Below are positions 57,930-64,000 of a stretch of DNA of 64,000 nucleotides, in pieces. The notes under the pieces are model-generated. The model was not told the DNA's origin. It saw nothing but the letters and a program-made list of their open reading frames with translations, and did no database searches. The stretch lies in NCBI RefSeq assembly GCF_022581195.2, contig NC_061459.1, positions 1,240,001 to 1,304,000 on the forward strand. Direction: 5' to 3'. Both the position numbers and the translations under genes were made by a program. The stretch's first letter is position 1, and the number at the start of each line of letters is the position of its first letter. Origin of the DNA: Helicoverpa zea. Lineage: Eukaryota > Arthropoda > Insecta > Lepidoptera > Noctuidae.

Positions 57930-58471
57930 GTAAACTATCAATGGGGTAGTGTCCAGGGTCGAAATAATGAAATAATATTTAGTCCGCTTTTTAGATAATC
58001 AAAAAATATTAGATACGTATTTTTTCTTTTTTTAATTAAACATAAAATGACAAAGATTAGTCACTCACAATTAAAATCAAATCAAATCAAATCAAAGATT
58101 AATCACTTCAAAAATTAGGAGTGGGGGCCTTTTACGTCACAGTGTCCTGAAAATTGTAGCAAATTGTGACGTCACATTCAACTTTAACACGCTATATCTT
58201 AACAAGTTCTGATCCAATTTAAAAAAGAAAAAATACGTATCGCTTAATTTTGGACAATCTACAAGACGGACTAATTATTATTTTTTAGGAAACTAGCCTA
58301 TTGTCAAGTGTCAAGTCCTCAGGCACGGTGGAATGATGACTTGCGCAAGACGGCTGGCAGGAGCTGGATGCGAGAAGCCGAAAATAGATCTCAGTGGCGT
58401 GCACTTGGAGAGGCCTATGTCCAGCAGTGGACTGCGATAGGCTGATGATGATGATGATGTAAACTATCAAT
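57930..58471 (+). mobile_element. RTE-clade fragment with possible 13-bp target duplication
   Basis: 58319-58450 reads RWNDDLRKTAGRSWMREAEN then RSQWRALGEAYVQQWTAIG and stop, the RTE C-terminus, with a (TGATGA)n tail. GTAAACTATCAAT occurs at 57930-57942 and right after the tail at 58459-58471. If that is the target duplication, 376 bp of unrelated AT-rich sequence was inserted with the RTE end. Confidence 0.7.
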
Positions 58472-61400
58472 TGATGAATTATTATTTAAAAAAATGTATG
58501 TCTGTCTGAAAATACTAAACAACATTTATGTAAACGGCATTCAACAAAAATGGATTAATTCATATGAAGTAAGCTCAAGGATTTATTTATAAATTGTAAA
58601 GCCAATTTATGTAGTATCAAGACATTATGACAAATAGAGTTAAAAATGACACCTACTAAGAATACTTACATAACATTTTATAAAACCGAACAAACAGACA
58701 AGCAAACAAAATGTTCACCATTACGAACTAGATATATAGCCAAACGCCTCATCTTACCCGTACCGTCAAACAGGAATGCTCTGAAGATAAAATATGATGC
58801 AAAAACTGAATTAATGAACGTCTAAAGTCTGCTATATTAATTACATTTTCTCGCCCTAAGTTTGTTTGTTCAATTTCCTGCTTTTGTTTCGGACAAGGGT
58901 GAGTTGGCACTCTTGTGAGTTCATGTACGTTGTTGAGTGGTGCGTGATGGAATTTGTTAGTGGTTTTTTTTTTGAGGATTTCAGAATTAAGTCAATTGAA
59001 ACGCTCAGCGGAAACTATGTACCTACTTCTCTCTCCCGTAAAAAACTAAGTATATTACTTATGTCCTTTCTCAGTATGTATATTATATGTGTGCCAAACT
59101 TAATTTAAACTGATACAGTCGTTTCGCGAGAAAATGCGGCATACAGACAGACAAGAGATTTTCTTTCGCATTCATTCATAATATTAATAAGATATTATCT
59201 AGATCTACACCAACATTAATATGTCTCGTAGTCAGTACAGACCTTTAAATCATACTGAACTCGGTAGCCAGAAGTCTGGCCACCCCAGAGACGAAACTAG
59301 ATACAAACCCATAAAGTTACCATCGTTAAATATTCACAATTCCCGGATACGGTCCGGTATCGGGTATTTTCAATTTATTTGTACTAGGGAAAACTTGGCG
59401 AACACTTCAGATTTCAGATTAATACTGAATTATTTAATAAGTTACATTGATGTTATATTCCTGGCTGCCATCTTTTGGAAATAGGTATTGATTTGAGTTG
59501 GGATTTTAATAAAAATGAGCTTAGTAAAATGTTTCTTAAATTCACTGTGAATCGGCAGTTTCCTTCCTACTTAGCACTTTTCTTTTCCTTTAATGTCAGC
59601 ACAATATTTAATCTAAGATAAGAAACACAACGCAATTGCTGCGTAATTAATTATGCTATGCTCTATAAAATAAAGTCTAGTAGGTAAAGAAGCAACCTCT
59701 CAATAATGAGTGTGGATCCGAAGTTAGGCACCAATGCAACTTTTAGTTTGTATGTACTTTCCAAGTACTTCTTAGAAAAATATAAGATGGAACACTAAAT
59801 TATCCTCGTTATTTATTTAAAAACAGGTAATAAGTTTACTTACAACCCTGGAAGGCCTGCAGCAATAACCTTCAAATATCATTAAACCCCATAATCAAGT
59901 ATACACAATGAATTAATTATTTTGTATTCGCCATGTCTTCATGTTTTAATTGAGAGAAGTAGTCATTTAAAATGAATGGCACGCCATCTTGTTTCTCATC
60001 AAGATGTGCAGTTAAATAAACTTGGAGCGGCTTACGGTGGGTTACAGTCAAGTAGTGTCGTGGTAAACAGTAGTATAAGTTGGTGCAAAGGTTATTCTAT
60101 TGGTTCAAAATTAAACACCTGTTGGAAGTGACATTTTCACAAAACTATTTAATGACAGCCAGTATGACCCAATACAATGATGATGATTAAAATTGTGAGG
60201 CAACAATTATACATGTATGTAACCAAAAAAAAAACATATCAGCAGGCCCGTGACTTCGTGCTACTGAAAGGCAAGTGCTAGCGCTTGATATGTAAACATC
60301 CACATTCTTTTCGTCCGAGCTGTCCCACTGCTGGGCAAGGACATCATCCATACAATACAATTTATCTATATTACTTTTACTTTGAAGTTTGTAAAGTTAC
60401 AGGGGCAGGGTAGCAATACTTCTGATCTATCTTCACAGTGACCGTTATAGGCACAGCATAAACAAACGACATTATGTTTTGAGCTTTAAACTGAAGTTCA
60501 CGACGTTCTGTAATAGATCCATTCAGTACTTACCTTGTTTCGGCTTCCTGACATTTTCTGAGCCGCTTTTATTATGCCCAAGTGGGTTACGATACGATTT
60601 GTTCCTAATTAGATAGCTAAGTCTGCCCGCCCACGTCTTTTTGTGTGACAGATAATCTTGCCGATATTTTGTAGGATATTTGGACTAGTATTTCTGACCG
60701 ATCTGTAGGTCGTGTGCGTTGCGCTATCGATTTCAGAGGATTCTATATTTCTCCAACAAAAATCGGTCACCGAATAATATTGACTTGAGCGGACAGCCTT
60801 ATTATTAAGTTAAAATATACTTAGCATGATACCTTCTCATGTTGTGTAGTCACGGATGGATGGTAGGTACTAGTACATAATATTTACGTTTAAATTCATC
60901 TTTCAAATTCAAATACATGTATTACACCTAAATTCTGCTGTCAAACCAGCTAATTTTAGCTCAAAATGTTCATAAAACAATAGGCGAGCGGTCAGCAAGA
61001 ATGCTCTTGCCATAGGACAGTGCCAAAAGCGCTTTGGCTAGTAATCCACTAATCAAAGGCATTGTTGGGTCGCAGTCGGCGCCTAGATTTGCCTAATTAC
61101 CCACTCGAGTCACTTTCTGAGACATACGGGTTACAAGATCAGTGATCATATTTGATTGATGATAATAATAGATAAGGTATGAAGAAGACTTCAACAACAT
61201 TTTACATAGCTTTCTATGTAAATTTTTCGGGTTTCATATTATGTATATTTTTCGCAGAATAAGTAAATATGGACCAGGGTAAGAAATAAAATTACGTCCA
61301 AAGAACGTAAGCCTCATAATTATCCATTTGACTGTTAAAGCACAAATTATTAATTATTCTTATGAATGATTAGGCATTTAAAAAGCGACAAAGAAATGAA

Positions 61401-64000
61401 TTTTCCGTCGTATATTTTTTTCACAACTTCGAAAATTTTCTCTAGGTCCCATTAAACTTAGGTATGTCCATACAAGTCATACCACACGCTCGCCATTCCA
61501 CCCAGCAGTGTGTACCAACTAATTTTATATTCCCAAGGGAGGCCGAGTTCAGACTATTCGCTGACGACCTAAAATACACCGTCGCAATATATTTCCGTGT
61601 TTCTAATTGAAATATAATGCAGATTGATGTGGCCGTATCAGGTATTCCTCGTAAGCTAAATGACACCCTATCGTATATTATTCTGGGCTCAATTTTAGTT
61701 GTTGGATAATTTATTAGATACGTAAGTGTTGTTAGCAATTTATAGTCGTGCTTAGAAATTATTTTAAGGATGTGTGTGGTAAGAGCTATTTCCAGGAAAT
61801 ATATGTGGTATGGGTTATTTATTTCAGTATTTCCTACTCTGTCTGTATCTACATTTTTTTCCTGACATGCAAAGAAGGACTTCTGGTTTTCTTCATCACA
61901 CTAAAACTTATCGACGTACCGAACTTCATCTAAAACATTTTTACCGGCAAAAGCATAAACAAACCTAAAAAGTTCCAGTGAAAAAAAAAAAACAAAATTG
62001 TTGTACAATTCTTCAACATTTCAGCACGAAAACTCTGCAATGAATCTTGAAGCGAACAGTACGGAATCAACTAGCGCCGACTGTGTCCACAATAATGTGA
62101 CAGGAAGACTAGCGGCGATTTCATTTAGTGCAGCGCGTCTCAAACTTTGTGGCGGACTTACTTTTTGTGGTGGGAATATTAAAAACTTGGAAGTTTATTT
62201 TTGGATAAATTATTAGTAGCTGGATGAATTGATTATGCTAATGAGTAATGCACTTGATCTCATACAAACGATAGTGAACTCAATAACTGTAATACACGGT
62301 TTTTTCTTTACTTAAATAGCTTGAATATTATAAAGAATCAGTCAAGTTATATTGTGAATTTAAAAAATTAGCTCGATTTGTGTTTGGCCGGTTTTTGTGC
62401 ACGATTGGATTTGATATGTAAATGAATTACCAAGTGCTTCGCAATTTTGACGAAGTAAATAAGTTAGAAATAAGTACTTTATGGTAAAGAAAATAGTCGA
62501 CTCTCTTACTATCGTTTCATTAAATAAACAATTTTAATATTCTGTCCCACAAAAAAGATAGCAAAGTAATTCCCATGCTAAAACTTTGAGTACCACCATC
62601 TAACCCGATCGTGTGACGTGCTGAAGAGCAGAACAAATGTTTGTTCTCCGTTAATTAAACCTATATTGCTTACTTCGCTCGCTTCGTCCTCGGAAAAATA
62701 CATCCACTGTTTTCATAGAACCAGTCAACTGTAAAAAATAAATAACAATATCTGTTGTTTGGATTTGTATCTAATACTGAGAAGATAGTTCTTCTCTATA
62801 TTTATATATCGAAGGATGCAAAAGTGTTTACCTTGGTACTGAAGGGAAGATAGTATATTTATTTCTAAGAATAAGATACAATGACGTTGTAGGTTTTTTT
62901 ATATTACTGGTCTTGTCAGACTCAACCATAAATCGGTATATAGTATATTATTTTAAATTGCAATTTGATACAGCTTATATATGTATTTACTAAAGATTTT
63001 AAGTAACTATTGGCACTTGTTATGAAATTAACGTTCGCTAAGGTTGATATATACCTACATAAAGTCGATAGTTCTGAATTTGAACAAATTCTTTTCGACC
63101 GACTTCCCAGAAAAGAGTTTATTATATTTTATTATGTTTATTATATTACGATTTTCTAGTGAGAAATCTTGTTCAGAAAATTATCTATTTGTGACTATTA
63201 TGTTGAATAGGAACAGTCACAATTCTCATAAATATTAACAGAACGACATTAATTGAATACAAGCTACCTTATCACTGAGCAAACACATTGTTCTGTAAGC
63301 ATTCAATAAATTCTTCAGTTAGAAACTTTTCGTGTTTCTAATGAGACAGTCGAAGGAACGAACGTTTGTTTAATAAAGCTAAAGTTTCTTAATAATAATG
63401 TTACAAAAGTTAAATCCGAATTCGTTGTTATAATTATACTAGCTCTGCCATTCTATTCCGCTTATTTTTGAGTCATTTTTCCAGCAACTAAGGAACATTA
63501 TGGTAAATAAATACTAACTAATAAATAAATACTGGTGAAATAAAAAATCTTCTTCGTAATATGTGATGGGTATTCGTAGACTATAGAAAAACACGTGTTT
63601 ACAAACAGATAAGCTGAATCTATAGCTTTGTGTATTATAATGAATTTGTTTATTGGACCTCATTTCGTTTTGACCAAAGAGTTGGTTTTGTAAGTCGATT
63701 TGAAACAATGATGAAGTTTGCGACATTTTGTTTTGAGCATTGATTTTGTGTTTGCTTTATATAATGAGTTGAAGAAAAAGCTTTTTTATAAGAAAATAAT
63801 AATGTTGAGTGAAATATTTGAAACATAAGAATTCTAGCAGATTTTATAAAAGCTAGAACATCTTAAGATGCGCTTCAACACCTACCGCGACGCCGGAGTG
63901 CAGCTTCAAAAGCGAGTACTTTTTTAGTTTTTTTCTTCATGAAAGCCTTTCACAATCACCAACATTTATTAATTCTTAAGACCTCTCAAAAATTCAAATA
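58472..64000. other. Gene-free right end of the window
   Basis: AT-rich, no gene recognised. 59110-59190 is an RTE-type 3' trace (CAGTCGTTTCGCGAGAAAAT). Open frames at 59221, 61442, 61998 and 63514 lack domains and convincing splice context. The last 120 bp turn GC-richer (CACCTACCGCGACGCCGGAG near 63880), which might be the edge of an exon continuing outside. Confidence 0.4.

Overview
This is a window of AT-rich eukaryotic nuclear DNA, almost certainly from a moth or butterfly (Lepidoptera). Genes are split by GT-AG introns, and the space between them is packed with repeat families typical of lepidopteran genomes: RTE-clade 3' tails ending in (TGATGA)n, tRNA-headed SINEs, MITEs, and the 'gggttccgtac' and 'ccatcatcag' repeats. 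There are no bacterial operons, Shine-Dalgarno sites or CRISPR arrays. Exon limits below were read from splice signals and reading-frame phase, without transcripts.

Three host genes are supported. (1) 1123-8867 (+): an SLC22-type organic cation/carnitine transporter in three visible exons, about 507 aa. Its first intron carries a 4.5-kb non-LTR retrotransposon in the opposite orientation. (2) 13295-20746 (-): a short, divergent forkhead transcription factor in four exons whose phases all agree, 222 aa. (3) 53108-55068 (+): a secreted carboxylesterase in three exons, 545 aa, with a complete catalytic triad. A broken paralogous esterase exon lies just upstream at 52255.

The rest is mobile DNA and unassigned sequence. 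From left to right: the non-LTR element (about 2708-7340); an 85-bp RTE tail with an 11-bp target-site duplication (7380-7486); MITEs at 11954, 13421, 14477, 15353 and 17906; a TIR repeat cut by a poly(A) retroposon (22206-22735) with relatives at 23335 and 56655; a 1.8-kb element with 500-bp inverted arms and TTA target duplications (28751-30563); a TIR transposon with a coding remnant (37011-37879); a 5.6-kb non-coding LTR element with identical LTRs (38196-43820) sitting inside a fold-back element; a Ginger-like transposon with two nested retroposons (49600-51601); a solo LTR (51684-52210); and an RTE fragment (57943-58458). From 58.5 to 64 kb I recognise no gene.

The strongest candidate for something new is the non-LTR retrotransposon. 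It appears to have three cistrons: ORF1, a 153-residue hydrophobic ORF, and ORF2. They are joined by a TAATG stop/start overlap and an ATGCCTGA start/stop overlap, the arrangement expected for coupled termination-reinitiation. ORF1 pairs a PHD-like zinc finger with a domain resembling baculovirus FP25K. Second are the large non-autonomous LTR element with its 15-copy hairpin minisatellite, and the degenerate Ginger-like element.
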